Assembly: GCA_950295325.1 (NCBI GenBank)
Contig: OX485807.1
Coordinates: 4,588,501-4,652,500 of the forward strand
From: Polytrichum commune
Lineage: Eukaryota > Streptophyta > Polytrichopsida > Polytrichales > Polytrichaceae
Direction: 5' to 3'
DNA length: 64,000 nucleotides
The notes beneath the pieces are model-generated. The model searched no databases. It was not told the DNA's origin and saw nothing but the letters and a program-made list of their open reading frames with translations. Below are positions 46,756-59,504 of this stretch, one piece after another. The first letter of the stretch is position 1. Each line of letters starts with the position of its first letter. The position numbers and the translations under genes were made by a program.

Positions 46756-48426
46756 TGTGAGGCCAAACCACCCACCCTTAAGCGTCCTAGTCCGGGTGAG
46801 GGAATGGATATCACATTTATGTTTTCACAACTCCATTTGACCAGAATCGTGAGAATCCATTACATTTCCCATAAATCATTGCACACCACTCCATTCCACG
46901 ATAATATTACAAGCGTTGACAAACGCTCTTCTCTATTATCTCAATCATAATATCCCCTATTGCTATCCCAATATCATCCACACCCCAATGCAACCGCTAA
47001 TCTTATCTAATGATTTAAACTAATATTAAGTGACAACCTAATTCATTATCTATTACCACGTCCAATGTGGCACCACAGGCTTTACCCCCTTTATATCCCT
47101 TGGTCCCCTCAAGTCCTCTAACTAAAACCCTCCAAAGCCTAGCATTAAACCCTTGCAACCGCCACTCCCATTCCGGCCTTGTGAGCTCGGCAACCGCTAC
47201 CTTCCCAGCCAGTCTAAGTCCAGCAGCTGCTACCTTCGCTGCCTCTGAATTCACTTGTAAGCCCGCAGCTGACCTGTCAGCCAGTCTAAGTCTAGCAGCT
47301 CTACCTTCGCTGCCTCTGAATTCCCTTGTAAGCCTGCAGCTGACCTTCCCAGCTAGTCTAAGTCCAACAGCTCTACCTTCGGTTGCCTCTGAATTCACTT
47401 GTAAGCTTGCAGCTGACCTTCTCAGCCAGTCTAAGTCCAGCAGCTCTACCTTCGCTGCCTCTGAATTCCCTTGTAAGCCTGCAGCTGACCTTCCCAGCCA
47501 GTCTAAGTCCAGCAGCTCTACCTTCGGTTGCCTCTGAATTCACTTGTAAGCTCGCAACTGACCTTCTCAGCTAGTCTAAGTCCAGCAGCTCTACCTTCGC
47601 TGCCTCTGAATTCCCTTGTAAGCCTGCAGCTGACCTTCCTAGCCAGTCTAAGACTAGCAGTTCTACCTTCGCTGCCTCTGAATTCACTTGTAAGCTCGCA
47701 GTTGACCTTCCCAGCCAGTCTAAGTCCAGTAGCTCTACCTTCGTTGCCTCTTAATTCACTTGTAAGCTCGTAGCTGACCTTCTCAGCCAGTCTAAGTCCA
47801 GCAGCTCTACCTTCGGCTGCCTCTAAATTCACTTGTAAGCTCGCAGCTGACCTTCCCAGCCAGTCTAAGTCCAGCAGCTTTACCTTCGCTGCCTCTAAAT
47901 TCCCTTGTAAGCCTGCAGCTGACCTCTCGGCCAGACTAAGTCCAGCAGCTGCTACCTTCGCTACCCTTAGTATAGTTGTTGTCGAAGCTCCCTCTAATCA
48001 ACTATATTCTCTACCACACTACACAACACACACACACAAGAGAAAGGGGGAGAGAGAATGAGAGAGAGGAGGAAGGAAGGAGGGAGGGCACCCAAACCAC
48101 AACCCCCTTAGCATTCTTCTACTTAGTAGGACCTTATCTTATCCACTAAATCCTCACCCCCTAAACTAACAAGAGCATGTTCTAATTCGAACATTTAAAT
48201 CCAAAGCACTTCTCCTTGCTTCACCTAACACTACTCATTCAACCACAACACTTTCTAATGTTACTAAGCTTCTAATTAACCACACAAAATAGGCTTAAGG
48301 CCTAAAACATAAACCACATCAAGCCTCACTTTTTTTATACTTTTGATTGTTTCAATATCACTCCAAATGCAATTCTAAATAAATTCTAAACATAAAACAA
48401 ATATGAGCATTCATTTTGGGCTCATA
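46756..48426 (+). mobile_element. Solo LTR (1671 bp) with 5-bp target duplication ACCTG
   Basis: It runs from TGTGAGGCCAAACCACCC to GGGCTCATA and matches the LTR at 14692-15883. ACCTG flanks it on both sides (46751-46755 and 48427-48431), and removing one ACCTG plus the LTR joins CTCTAAAG to AGACCGAGG. No internal region remains, as expected from recombination between two LTRs. It is longer than copy 1 because of the minisatellite. Confidence 0.9.
47205..47955. repeat. 72-bp minisatellite inside the solo LTR, about 10.5 units
   Basis: Units start AGCCAGTCTAAGTCCAGCAG and contain CTACCTTCGCTGCCTCTGAA. GTCTAAG occurs at 47212, 47284, 47356 and on at 72-bp spacing. Alternate units share variants (TTCCC against TTCAC; TTCGGTTG against TTCGCTG), which suggests expansion as dimers. 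Because 72 is a multiple of three, the open frames across it are artefacts of periodicity. Confidence 0.95.
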
Positions 48427-48431
48427 ACCTG

Positions 48432-50013
48432 AGACCGAGGAGAAACTCCAAAATAAAATAACGGTGATGTTGAAGGGAGCTTCGACGCCCCTTAAATAAG
48501 GTTGTTGAACACTTCCCGCGGTGGAGTTGAACACTTTCGTGGTATTTTGCATTGTCACGTCCACCTTCGCATTGGATTCTCTTAGCCACCGTTGATTTTT
48601 CTTATCCAAAAGACTTCATCTTATTTTGACCTAGTAATGTCAAAAAACATTTGTCAAATTTAATTTTTCCTCGTCAATGTGAATCGGCTAAGTCAAAGGA
48701 ATATCTTTACTAGTCGATGTCGTTTTACTCCACTCTTTTAATCATTTTATCGCGTAGTCATTTTGGATTTGGAATATTCTAAACCTTTAACCTTACAACC
48801 ACTTGATTATTGCCTTTAGCTAAGTTAATCATAAAATAATTTTATAATAATCCGTTGCCGCTTATTCTATTAGGATTTACTTGCTAAGCTAATTTCTAAC
48901 TCCCAACTTACCCACCCGATATAATATTTACTATTTATTTCCTATTTACCACTAATACTAGATCAATTTGATAAAAAAAATCAAATTAAACCTTCACATG
49001 TTTAGATAAGGTAATTTGACTAGCTCCAAAGTACTCCAAGGGTTTGGACCAACGTGGAATACCTTGTAAGAGGGCTACCACATTGGAAGACTCATTGTTG
49101 CAACTCTCGCTAGCCCCCCTTAACTAAGTTGGTCATTTTTTCAATTCTAGCAAGGGTCACGAGCGTTAACCTTTCGCATATCACCGTGCTAGTGGTTAGC
49201 TCCCCATACCGCGGGCTCACCCCTTAATCCGTAACCAATTCTTAGATGTGGACTTCCATGAATGGAAGTCTAATCTTATGTTGATCATAGAGTTGCCGGA
49301 GCAACACTATAACAACCCGAACCATACTAGGCAATTATGCCTCACATTGGGCCATTGCCCATAGAGGCCGTGTTGTTTGGCCTCGGGTGGGTTCGGCCAC
49401 ATCACCTCACCCATATAAGCCTTTAGGACTCTTGGCAGGGCCCCTACCCCACCGTCAAGAAACCTTTTGTTTCTCTACCAAGATTTGGGCCAAGTAGACA
49501 TTTTTCCTCATCCGCTGGGGTTGAAAGCCCCCAACAGCTTCAGAAAATCATAACCTCCTTGTATGATGTATGAGGCTAACAAGCAACCACTCCATCGTCG
49601 TCAACGCATTACGTAGATGCCATAACATTAAGTAGCAATGCTAGGAGGGTACCCTTTGAGTATCCGCAAATTTACCTCAACAAGAAGGGAAAAGCTTGCA
49701 AAGCAAGGGGTGAATGAATGGATAATCAATCAAATATAGAAGCTTCAAAAAGGTATCAAAGAGGTTTCCAATGCGGGTGTCGGGAGACTTTTCCAAAAAG
49801 TGCAACTATCTTTTTGACCTTACCAACTTTTCCGTTGCTTTATAGTTATTTCGATTTGTTAATATCGTAATTTAGCCTAGATTAGAACCTTTATCACCAC
49901 TTGGCATTAGTTTTGTCCTAGAAACCGACATAATTAATTCTAAGCATTGAAAGTAACTACCCAAATAAATCTAAAATAGCCTAAGTAAAACTCAAACTTA
50001 GTGTTACCTTTGC
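48432..50013. other. Probable retrotransposon-derived noncoding DNA; no gene
   Basis: Between the solo LTR and the palindrome. The stretch 49030-49520 has LTR-like texture (CCCGAACCATACTAGG, TGCCTCACATTGGGCCATTG and similar) but I find no second copy in the window, so I cannot delimit an element. Confidence 0.4.
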
Positions 50014-50063
50014 TCTTGAAAGAGCATCAAACCGGCACGCGCCGGTTTGATGCTCTTTCAAGA
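50014..50063. repeat. Perfect 23-bp palindrome with 4-base loop
   Basis: The left arm 50014-50036 contains CTTGAAAGAGCATCAAACCG; the right arm 50041-50063 is its exact complement; the loop is ACGC. It could extrude as a cruciform or mark the end of an inverted insertion. Confidence 0.95.
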
Positions 50064-53000
50064 AGGTCAATTTGGACTTGCTACATAATGTTATGGCCAA
50101 TGAACCCTTCTTTTGCCCCATTTGGACAAGTATTAAAGAAGTTATGCCTGTTCAAACCTTGGCAGTTCCAAGAGCCACTCCGAGGCAACTATTGTACCAG
50201 GATGTTGTCCCAAGACAACGCCCCACTCAAATTTCCTTATCTACTACCTCACATCTATGATTTAGGTGTTCTTGTGCATTCTAGAATCCGCACGTCATAA
50301 GCTACGCATAGTTCATGACCTTACCCTCGTGCCTCCTAGTCTTCGTGGGTGAAAGGCGTTCCCAACGTCTGAGGCCCTCACTCACATTAGGATCACTTGG
50401 GCCCTCTTGCCAACGGCATCACAAGTCCCGGGTGTCATTCCAGGGTCCCCCTTGTGCCCATGGTATTTCGGGCACTCATCATGGAGAGGTGTGCAACATC
50501 CGTTTGATAGAGGTCCATTTTATTTTAAATACACGAGTGTAGATCGATTCATATTTTGAATGAAAAGGTGCTCACTTGAGATATCCCCACTTTCTACGCT
50601 TAGTTTGAGATGATTTGAGTTCCAAGAGGCTTAGTTGTGCACTCTTTAAGGTTATTATGTCATTTTGCATCTATATGGAGTAAAAATGTATTGACTTGAG
50701 AGATCTCAATAATTTTAGAGTGTTTTGAAGTCTTTTGAGTTCTAAGGAGTTTCTATTGACTTCTTAAAGTTTTTTGAGTGGTTTTATACCAACTTAGAGG
50801 GTTAAGGTGTTGATTTGAATATGGGAGAACCTTGAGTAATAAATAAAATCAACTCCATATCGTTGAGGCAAATTCTAACTCTTTTGAGGGTTTTTAAGCC
50901 CTTGTGGTACATTAAATGAATAGGAGCTTGCATTTGGGTCAAAAATGGCTTCTAGTAAGGGCGATGTTTCATAGTTAGGACAATGTCTAGGGTAATGTCT
51001 TCTGAGTAACCGCATAGTCTTTAATTGAGATAAGTTATGCTTGCAATCAGCTCAAAGTTATGTTTACTTGATCAACTTACAAGCATCATGCAAATCTTTG
51101 CGACTGTAATCACCACCTTCATCTTCGGTGGACTTGGCAATTTGTCTCAAGAATCACCCACACATGTTAATATAATAAGAACACGTCAACAAGATAGTCT
51201 ATATCCGTTATTATATAATTTAGGTTGGCTTGTGCGCTCAAATAATCTTGATTGCATAAAAACTTACTCTTGTGAGGTAAAGTCTTCTTTCTACCAAGGT
51301 AATATCCTTAGTAGCCTATAGCTTGCCCAAAGTATCTTTAAGTCTCATCATCTTCATATGTAGACTCTCCATATTTTTTTGACAAGGTGCAATAGACCTA
51401 CTAGGCTAGATCTTGGTAACATTCTTACTCTCTGATAATGACTTTCCACTCACATGGCTAACTTTTATCTCTTGGCCTAAGTCTTGGCTATGGCCTATTG
51501 CCCTCATTGATATCAACTATGACCATCTCATACCCTCTCAACCTTCCTCTTCCACTTAGTCTATTTGTTTTCTCTCTTCACATGGGATTTTTTTTCTTGA
51601 CCTTCCATTGGTATGACCATTCTTCAACCTTCACAAGGTCAAAACTTCTCTTAAAATATTTTGACTCTTCGTCCTCAGATGGCTGACCTTCTATTCCGAC
51701 TATCGCCTACCGCATGGCAACTAATCTGCACGCCCACCATAAGCTTATTGCCAACAATACTTCTTGTAACATGATCAATTTCTCAATGTTTTATTTCCAA
51801 GTCTTATTCCTGCAAATGACTCATTTTTTGCTCTCTCAATCCTTAATCACACATTGACATGTTAAGTTCTCCTCAAACATTGTTTTTATCACTTCACTTT
51901 CCTTCTTGGCCTATCACCAGAGACTTACTTGTTTATATTCACTCTTAATTTCATCTTTTATATAACTCGTATTTTAATGGCTCTCAAGCTATTATCCTCA
52001 TGACCCTTCTCTTAATCACATTCTCATCAAACTTACATTTTTTCTCATCCTTTCCTCACAAGACTATCACCATATCTCTCTCAATTGCATCAACTCTGCC
52101 TCTTATAGCCTTTAATGAACTTATTCCTACTCTTGATGATTTGCTCATACACCTCCGAATGCACACAACCATCAATCAATATGCCACTATAATAAATTGC
52201 GAGATAATTGCCCATAAAAATCATTCACTCTCATTATTAGAGTTGTCAATAATTTCTACAATCCAGATCACTCGGCTCTGTTTGCCTAATTCCTATGTCC
52301 TCAATCATCTCACTTGGGACTAGCCTAACATCTACGCATCCAAACTCACCCTCAGAGTTTCAATGATACAAAAGCTTATTACTTCTACACTGAGACTATG
52401 CTAGGTTTCTACATATGCGTGTACATATGTAAATAGCTTTGTTCTACCTTTGCAACCTTCTCCTTATTATTGAGAGCGTGGAAAAGGCGGTTACAACCAA
52501 TTACCAACTTATCACGACAATAGCCTTCTAATCCTACTATGGATGAGGTTTTCATTATCGAACACTAGATGAAAGCCACCAAAATTTGAGAATTGCCTGC
52601 TTCGGTCGGGCTATGGCCAAAAAAAAGGGCTAACATGGATATAGGGAGACAATATTTGATTATGCTCCACCTACATTAGGATTATGCATTGTATCATGTA
52701 ATGGGGATGAGACAACATCAAACTAGGGAAGGTCTTCATCGTACGTGACTAGATGATGGCCACTGCGTCTACATGCATGGATAGATGCACCTGCCAAATA
52801 AAAATTAAGAAGTCAAGCTTTTTGTGTAAGTCACTAGCATATCCAAAATGGGTCTCATAGAACTTGCAAATCTCGAGGGGCAACCATCTTGTAGATGTGT
52901 ATGTATCAAGGACAATTGAAGGAGTTACTAAAGGCTCAACTAAAATTTACAGTGATTTAGAGTTCCTCTCTTTGCCACCTCTCCATAGCACTTTCCCTTT

Positions 53001-54638
53001 CATGAGTTGCGTACTTGCGGACGTGAACTTAAAGTATACATTCAACACCTCCACATCCACCTCAAACTTTGTACCTTTCTTTTGAAAAACAAATCCTAAC
53101 TTTGGATTCGACCAAACAAACAACATAATGTGGAAATGGCGAGTTTGTGAAACGTATACAAACGTTAAGAGGTGAAGAATGGATTCAATAAAACATAAGA
53201 ACACAATAACATAGGGTAATGCATGACTTAAATAAAGAGTTATTGTGTGTACCATCAAAGATATGTCCAATGGAAAACACAATGGAAACTTGTTGAAACC
53301 CCGTTAGTCCTCCTACAAGACAAAATCATAAGAACCGTTAATGTCCTCGCATTGCCCTTAACATCCTTCTTCTTAGGGACAAAGAAAATAAAAGAGCCAT
53401 CATTAGTGAGATATGCAAAAAAAAAAAATTTAAAAAAAACATCAATGTTCTTACTCTTGTGAACATTCCAAGATGGATGTTATCAGGAGGAATGGACACA
53501 CTCAGCATGGGAAGACTCTCTAGTAAATCATCAATTATTATTTCAATACAAGACAAGTTGCTGATTTTTAAACCTTAGGATTTAATCATTACTCACAACT
53601 TATGCAATTAACAACGAACACCAAGGTCAAGTTATAGTCTTGATTGCCCTGCAAGACTGTAACAAGACTGGAGTTCATCCTATCTCAAATTCACTTAATC
53701 ACTCTTAATCTCTTATGACCACTATTACTCAACTAATCATAATTTATTTTCATCACTTTCAATTGGTAAAAGGTTCACAAGCTTCAACAATTGTCATTAA
53801 TTTTCTTCTTGGACCGACCCTTGACCTCGTAATTCTTAATCGCCAAGATGCCTTTCACAAGTCTTATTCTCTCTCAAGTGGTTCTCATCTTAGGCAATCC
53901 TTGATAATTATTAGTTGCATCCTCTCATAGGACGTTCAGCTATTGTGCTTAACAATGGGCTTTGTCTGGGTTCTAACTCAATCAACTTACCACACATGTA
54001 TGCCATGGTCGCTCGAGGACTTTGCTCTTTGGGCGACTCCTGTTTATGGTTAAACTTGCTTCACTCTGTAGTGATTATCTCTTCACTATTCTCTCACTTT
54101 CTATCGCATGCTTCGGCCGAGTGTTTTGCATACGTTTTTTACTTGAAAGGCATAATCTGCCCATAGTTCTACTTGATTTCCTATTTTCAACGCCCTTATG
54201 CTTCTATTCCTATCTCTCTCATTAAAGAGACTCTTACTCAGATGATAGTTACCTCACACATCATTCTTCACAATCTTGATTCACAACTTCAACTCGCTCA
54301 ACTATACTCGCAATTTTACACTCAGTCAATTGCGGTCACAATAATAGACAATGGGTCACAAATTTCACATTCATTCAATCATAAGTTTAAAATATTAAAT
54401 TAAAAAAATTCCCCCAAACTTCGGCTACTCGGTATAACTTGTATTTCAAAAAAACAATGTGCTTTGACACAAAACGGTAATACCACAATCACTCCAGCGA
54501 TTACTCTTAGTTCACATAATATAATTCAATTATAACCTCACACACTCTTGGTGCTGAGGGAGACAAGATTATGAGTTTAACAATGCACTCAAAATGTTCA
54601 AGAAATGCTTGCTTCTATCGACTCCCCCAACTTCTTTG
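50064..54638. other. Long stretch without a supported gene
   Basis: The DNA is pyrimidine-rich on the plus strand from about 51400 to 54350, which leaves many short open frames rich in Leu, Ser and Ile (for example 51498-51686, 52000-52323, 53915-54225). None carries a recognisable motif or a partner elsewhere in the window. Probably decayed transposon sequence. Confidence 0.5.
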
Positions 54639-54646
54639 CACTCAGC

Positions 54647-55006
54647 CTCGGGGGGGGGGGGGGGGGGGGGGGGGCAGTGTGTTAGAAAGTTAAGGATATA
54701 GGTGCGAACAACCACTATTTTATAGGGGGGTATTACTTTCAATTCTCTTATTTTTTTCACATGCTATCATTATGTAAATTTCTACTTTGGGTTAATAGAA
54801 AACTGGCTTGCATTACTTATAATTCCAAATTCCCTATTATTCCATACCCTATAGTACTTTAAAGATGTCCAGTGCCATTTTTGATACCCTATATTACTCT
54901 TAAGTCCAATTATAAATTTTTGCCCCCATGTTTTTAAAATACCCTATCATTTGTTCGCACGTATATTGCTACTCCAACCAATGACTGCCCCCCCCCCCCC
55001 CCCGAG
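54647..55006. mobile_element. 360-bp MITE with G-run/C-run termini and 8-bp target duplication
   Basis: The left end is CTC followed by 25 G, then CAGT; the right end is ACTG followed by 16 C, then GAG. The inverted homology resumes further in with GTGCGAACAA. The perfect target duplication CACTCAGC lies at 54639-54646 and 55007-55014. An 8-bp duplication points to the hAT superfamily (inference). The interior repeats TACCCTAT. Confidence 0.9.
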
Positions 55007-57174
55007 CACTCAGCAGGGAAGACAATGATAGAACCATAACCAACTATGGGCTCCCAAGCGCAACGCTTATGATTATAACTACTTGTCATTGCTTATAGTT
55101 AATTATTTTCATCTACATATGTATTACTTCATCTAGCTGCATTCCAATCTGCCTATAGTGAAACTAATTGACCAAAAATTTGGCTCACGATCGCTAAACC
55201 TATTAATCCATATGCGAAACTGCTTGGAAGGGCGCTAAAGAAAATGGCTATTACAAGCCAATAGCTTGCAAACAAAGTACCTAACAAATAAAATATATCA
55301 TTTAAACTAGGATAGGTCAATATTATAATAACATTTAAAATACAATAGGAAAAAGGAGGGAAAAAGAAGATTACTTATAGATAATAAAAAAATTATAGCA
55401 TTGCCTCCACCATAGACTTTACCAAGGAAAGTGGATTCAGTGAATGCAATCTATCCATTAAGAAAAATGCAAGAAAGCATTTGATCACAACAAAATGCGC
55501 CATTTTTTCAACATAAATTGAGGGCTTCAAGATATAAACGTCCAAACTGATCTTCTCCTCTGTGTTCTTCTCTGTATTCTCAAATTCTCGATAAAGCCAT
55601 CTTGTAATTGTAGAAATATAACAAAAGTATTATAAGGATCTTGATTACAACAAATATATACAATGTACATTTAAAACATGAAAAGACAAGAGACTACCTG
55701 TGTCCAAAGTAACGCTTTGATTAATCATTTCTCAAATCTTTCTCCTTGACAGATCCAATGGAAATCGTATTGACTCTTGGAACATGTCACTCGAACTCCA
55801 CCAGTGCAACCATTTCACCTTGAAAACGGACTCAACCAATGTGGTTGCAATCATTTGCAATTTTTATAGTGTCATGTCAAGATCCAAATGAATTCCAAAA
55901 TGCTTCTTAATATGGACAAAGAGAAATGCAAATTTTTAAGTGACTAACACAAATCCAAGACATTGACCAATATAAGACAAAACCAATAATGCACCTCGTT
56001 CAAAAATCCACCTCACCCCTGGGATTAGTAGCAGCTAGAAATTTTTCAAACTATTTGCTACAAATGAATGCTATTGCTCTCTTAGTAATGTCAATATGCA
56101 TCTTGATGGTGAGGCATGTTGATACACCGTTGCCAAACAATATCATGATGCTTATCCTCCTAAATATGAAATTTTTCTAGAGTACCTCTCATAGCCTGGA
56201 GGATTCACTCCCCATGTTTTTGTTGGCAACATGCAATCAAAAGTAGGGGTATTTTAATTCATGTGACTGAAATTTTTTAAAAGGCCTCAAAGTAAAATAG
56301 CCCCTATGAAGCCTCGAACAAAAACAATCTTTTGACCACTTTGATGGTGGGATTGTAGGATCTCATTTGGCTTCAAACCACCATCATAGCTATAATGGAA
56401 TATTTTTTCAAATGGACAAAATTTTAGCAAGAATTATGCTATTTCAAAGTAAATCCAGGCGTATTTGCAAAATATGGACTTTTTGGTTACTTCAATTCTA
56501 TCATAAAATTCTATGATACACTTTTGATATACCTAAATTTATAGAAGATGTGTGAATCTGCAATGATGACTTGAGTTTTAGCTATTAAAATATGATTAAA
56601 ATATAATATATCTTTGTAATGTGAAGTATATACAAAACCATTGAATAGTGAAAATGAAATAAAATATTTCTATAATATTATCATTATCATATTATATCAA
56701 AGGATCCCACCACACAATTCTATCACATGATCCTATGATGGAATTCAACAAGTTATAATTATGGACTTGGACTTAGTCAAACTTTACTTAAATATGTGTG
56801 AAATAATAAATACACTAATTTTGATGGTAAAGAGTTAATTATAAAAAAATGTTAATTTTTTTAGAATATGCTAATATTGTAATAGGCATGCATGTGGTTA
56901 GGTGAGAAAGAACATACAACATAATAAAAAAACATGTTTAAAAGAAATTGGACTACAAATTCAATTGTATCAAGTACTCTAGTATACTCAATACTCAACA
57001 CAATTAGAGGGACCCATGTGTTTATTTAATGAGGAAGTAACTCATATGCACTTCTAAGAATTTTTACAACTAAATCAAGGAAACTCTTGTTTTTGTTGGT
57101 GATTCATTACAAAATTTCTAAAGTGACACAAATTTCAAGACATAAATATGATCGAAAGAAGGTGGAGAACAAAA

Positions 57175-57296
57175 ACAATATTTTCCTTCCTTCTTTTTCC
57201 CTTCCTCCCTCTCCTTTTTCCTTCCTCCCCCTTTTTTCCCTTCCCCATCTACAAGTGGACCCCGGTGCCCCCCCCCCTCTCTCCTTTTGGATACAC
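57175..57296. repeat. Polypyrimidine tract
   Basis: About 120 bases, overwhelmingly C and T on the plus strand (CTTCC/CCCTT blocks), with a run of C near 57270. Confidence 0.85.
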
Positions 57297-57872
57297 TCTA
57301 ACCACCTTAAAATCACACATGTGGCAACCAAAGTGCACATGATATTAAGGAGATTTGCAGTGTTAACATGGATGTGTGATAATAGAGATTTAGTGCAGCC
57401 TATGACATTATGGAATAACTCAAAGTCAACATTGCAATAATTGGTAATATGACAATAACGACAATGATGACAATATGATGTTGTAAGAGCTTGGTTTGAA
57501 TTTTTTGGTGAATTATTTTAATGTCAAAACTTGTGATATATGAGAGATAAAAGTGACACTAAAGAGGGAGTTTGAAACTGAGCACATCCGTTCCCTAGGG
57601 TTACAAGATATAAGAGAGGGAGTGAGACTACAAAGGGTGACATTTGGAGGTTAGGGTAAACAAATATCCCAAATCTATGAGGTCCATTGACCACACCACC
57701 AACATGATCAAAGTAATTCATGAAATGAAGAGTTTTAACTGGAGGATAGCTTAGAGGGTAAATGATAAGGCAATGGACCCTACCTTGTCAATGAGGGAAA
57801 TGACAAGGTGCATATATGTACACATTCCTACCCCCTCTCATGGAAACATCCCGAGACTTGTGAGGGCATAGA

Positions 57873-57899
57873 TGGTGGTGGTGGTGGTGGTGGTGGTGG
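57873..57899. repeat. (GGT)n microsatellite
   Basis: About nine GGT repeats followed directly by a G run. Confidence 0.9.
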
Positions 57900-58845
57900 G
57901 GGGTCCGATTTTGGAAGGAGCATTTGTAGACATACAAAAATGTTGGCCATCCCTTCCCATGGATGGACCCTAAGGGTGGGTCTACATTAGGGATTGGGTT
58001 TGAGAAACTTGGGGTCCAAAAATCCCTTTAACGAACCTGACTTTCACACTCAAGACTGCACCCAAGCTTGAAAATTGGTTTTTCAAAGGTAGAAGTCTTA
58101 AAGTGTTTTCTTCATTTCAAACCAACAAGATTTGGCAGCAAAGCAATGCCACATTAGCAACATTTCAACTTTTCAAAACCTAGACTCAAACCCCAATGTA
58201 AATTCCTTAGTTCAATTTTCTACTCTTGGCCCACATGATCCCTTGATTTTGGGTTGCTTTGGTCTTGAACTTTGATTATGTACTCAAGACAAAGTTCACA
58301 CGGGGTCTCAAGTCCCACTCATGTTAGCAAGTCCCAACATGGAGTCAAACTCCCAACTTTTGAGCCTTAAGAAACAATTAAAGTTAGATGTTGATTAGTT
58401 TATGCAAAATTATTAACGAGACTTGTGTTGAGAGTTGGGTCTAGATTTTTGCTCAACCCAACTGTCAAAACAAGTCCCAAGCCTCACCTTTAAAAAGTCA
58501 TGCCATGTATGCATCCATGTCATATGTGGGACTTAAGACTTGGGACCCATTCGTGTGAAGTGGTAAATCCCACCTTCCATGCTCTCAACGGTGGAGATTG
58601 TGCAGATTGACCTCAAGTGACTTGGGATCCCGTGTGAACCAACCCTCATATTCAACTGAGGGCCACTTCACACACAAGGTTGAAGGCCCTTGACCATGGC
58701 AATGTAAGAGCTCTCATTGGTCGAAAAGGCAGAGACCGTCCAAGTTCACTTCACACTAGGAGGTGAAGGCCTAAAGGCCCAAAGAAAAGTTCGTGGATGA
58801 AAAGTCTACATGGAGTCCTACATGGCTAGTTGTGGATAAGGGTGC

Positions 58846-58916
58846 ATGGTCTACCGGAATTTGCGTCAGGCCCACCTCCAAGAGGTGGGCTTGACGCAAA
58901 TTCCGGGAGACCATGA
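58846..58916. repeat. 34-bp snap-back hairpin, 3-base loop
   Basis: Arms 58846-58879 and 58883-58916 pair with two mismatches (GGAATTTGCGTCA at the core), loop CAA. If transcribed from either strand it would give a near-perfect 34-bp stem. The loop is far shorter than in usual plant MIRNA precursors. Confidence 0.9.
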
Positions 58917-58937
58917 TTTTTTTAATATTTTTTCCAG

Positions 58938-59019
58938 CAGGACAGATTTCAGGACAGATTTCAGGACAGATTTCAGGACAGACTGCATGGCAGATTCCAG
59001 GACAGATTCCAGGACAGAC
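58938..59019. repeat. 12-bp tandem repeat CAGGACAGATTT
   Basis: Seven units or so of CAGGACAGATTT/C, with one diverged unit (TGCATGGCAGATTC), 21 bases after the hairpin. Confidence 0.9.
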
Positions 59020-59504
59020 AAACACCACCAAGTAGTTATCTTAAATTGATAAACTTGGAGACATATTATATTAAACCAAATCCTCCCCTCTTTTTCCGCC
59101 AACAAAATATGCAATGGTCCCGCAACATGGTTCATTCTCACTTCACACTATGCTTGAGGGCCAAAGACTACATAAAATGGCTTTCCCAACACCCATGGTA
59201 CGGCCTTTGGATGAGAGTCAAGGGTCCTCACCATTACAAGGTCACTGCTCTTGGCTCATGTGTGAAGTGGCCCTGAAGTCACGCAGTACTGTGGTTCATT
59301 GGGATGATTCACTATTCCCACATGTCAGCATAATCTATTACAAGCAGCCACCACATAAGTGTGTATTACTATATAGAGTTAAGCAGTGCACTAATGTCTT
59401 ACCCAGGAGTTCCAACATTTACTACCGAATGCTCAATAGGCTGTTCCAAGATCCTTTTCTCTACAAAGTTTCTTTTTTTTGGGTAATTTTAGGAATCAAA
59501 TTTT

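Larger units (their letters stand above)
55007..57971. other. AT-rich intergenic region; no supported gene
   Basis: I see no gene. A pyrimidine tract (57175-57296) and a GGT microsatellite (about 57873-57899) are its only distinct structures. Open frames across them come from biased composition. Confidence 0.6.
58660..59273. mobile_element. Harbinger-like MITE (614 bp), TGA target duplication
   Basis: Termini GGGCCACTTCACACACAAG and inverted GGGCCACTTCACACATGAG; TGA at 58657-58659 and 59274-59276. A GGGCC start with a 3-bp TNA-type duplication fits PIF/Harbinger (established for the superfamily). Related terminal motifs (CACTTCACACACGAG) recur at about 30010 and 30595 and, inverted, near 2470. 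The interior holds a hairpin and 12-bp tandem repeats. Confidence 0.75.

Noticed and set aside
47067-47832. Long open frames on both strands rich in repeated SLSPAALPSLPLNSLV-type peptides
   Set aside because: They come from the 72-bp minisatellite, whose unit length is a multiple of three; they lie inside an LTR.
57107-57340. Arg/Lys/Gly/Glu-rich frame
   Set aside because: Product of the polypyrimidine tract read on the other strand.
58846-58916. MIRNA gene
   Set aside because: The loop is only three bases and the locus sits inside a MITE; without small-RNA evidence a hairpin call is all that is justified.
58938-59019. Possible CRISPR-like direct repeats
   Set aside because: Units are contiguous with no spacers, and the DNA is plant; it is a simple satellite.
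58771-59141. Frames with repeated short peptides (ICPEICPEICPE, SVLKSVLK)
   Set aside because: They translate the 12-bp tandem repeat in a MITE.
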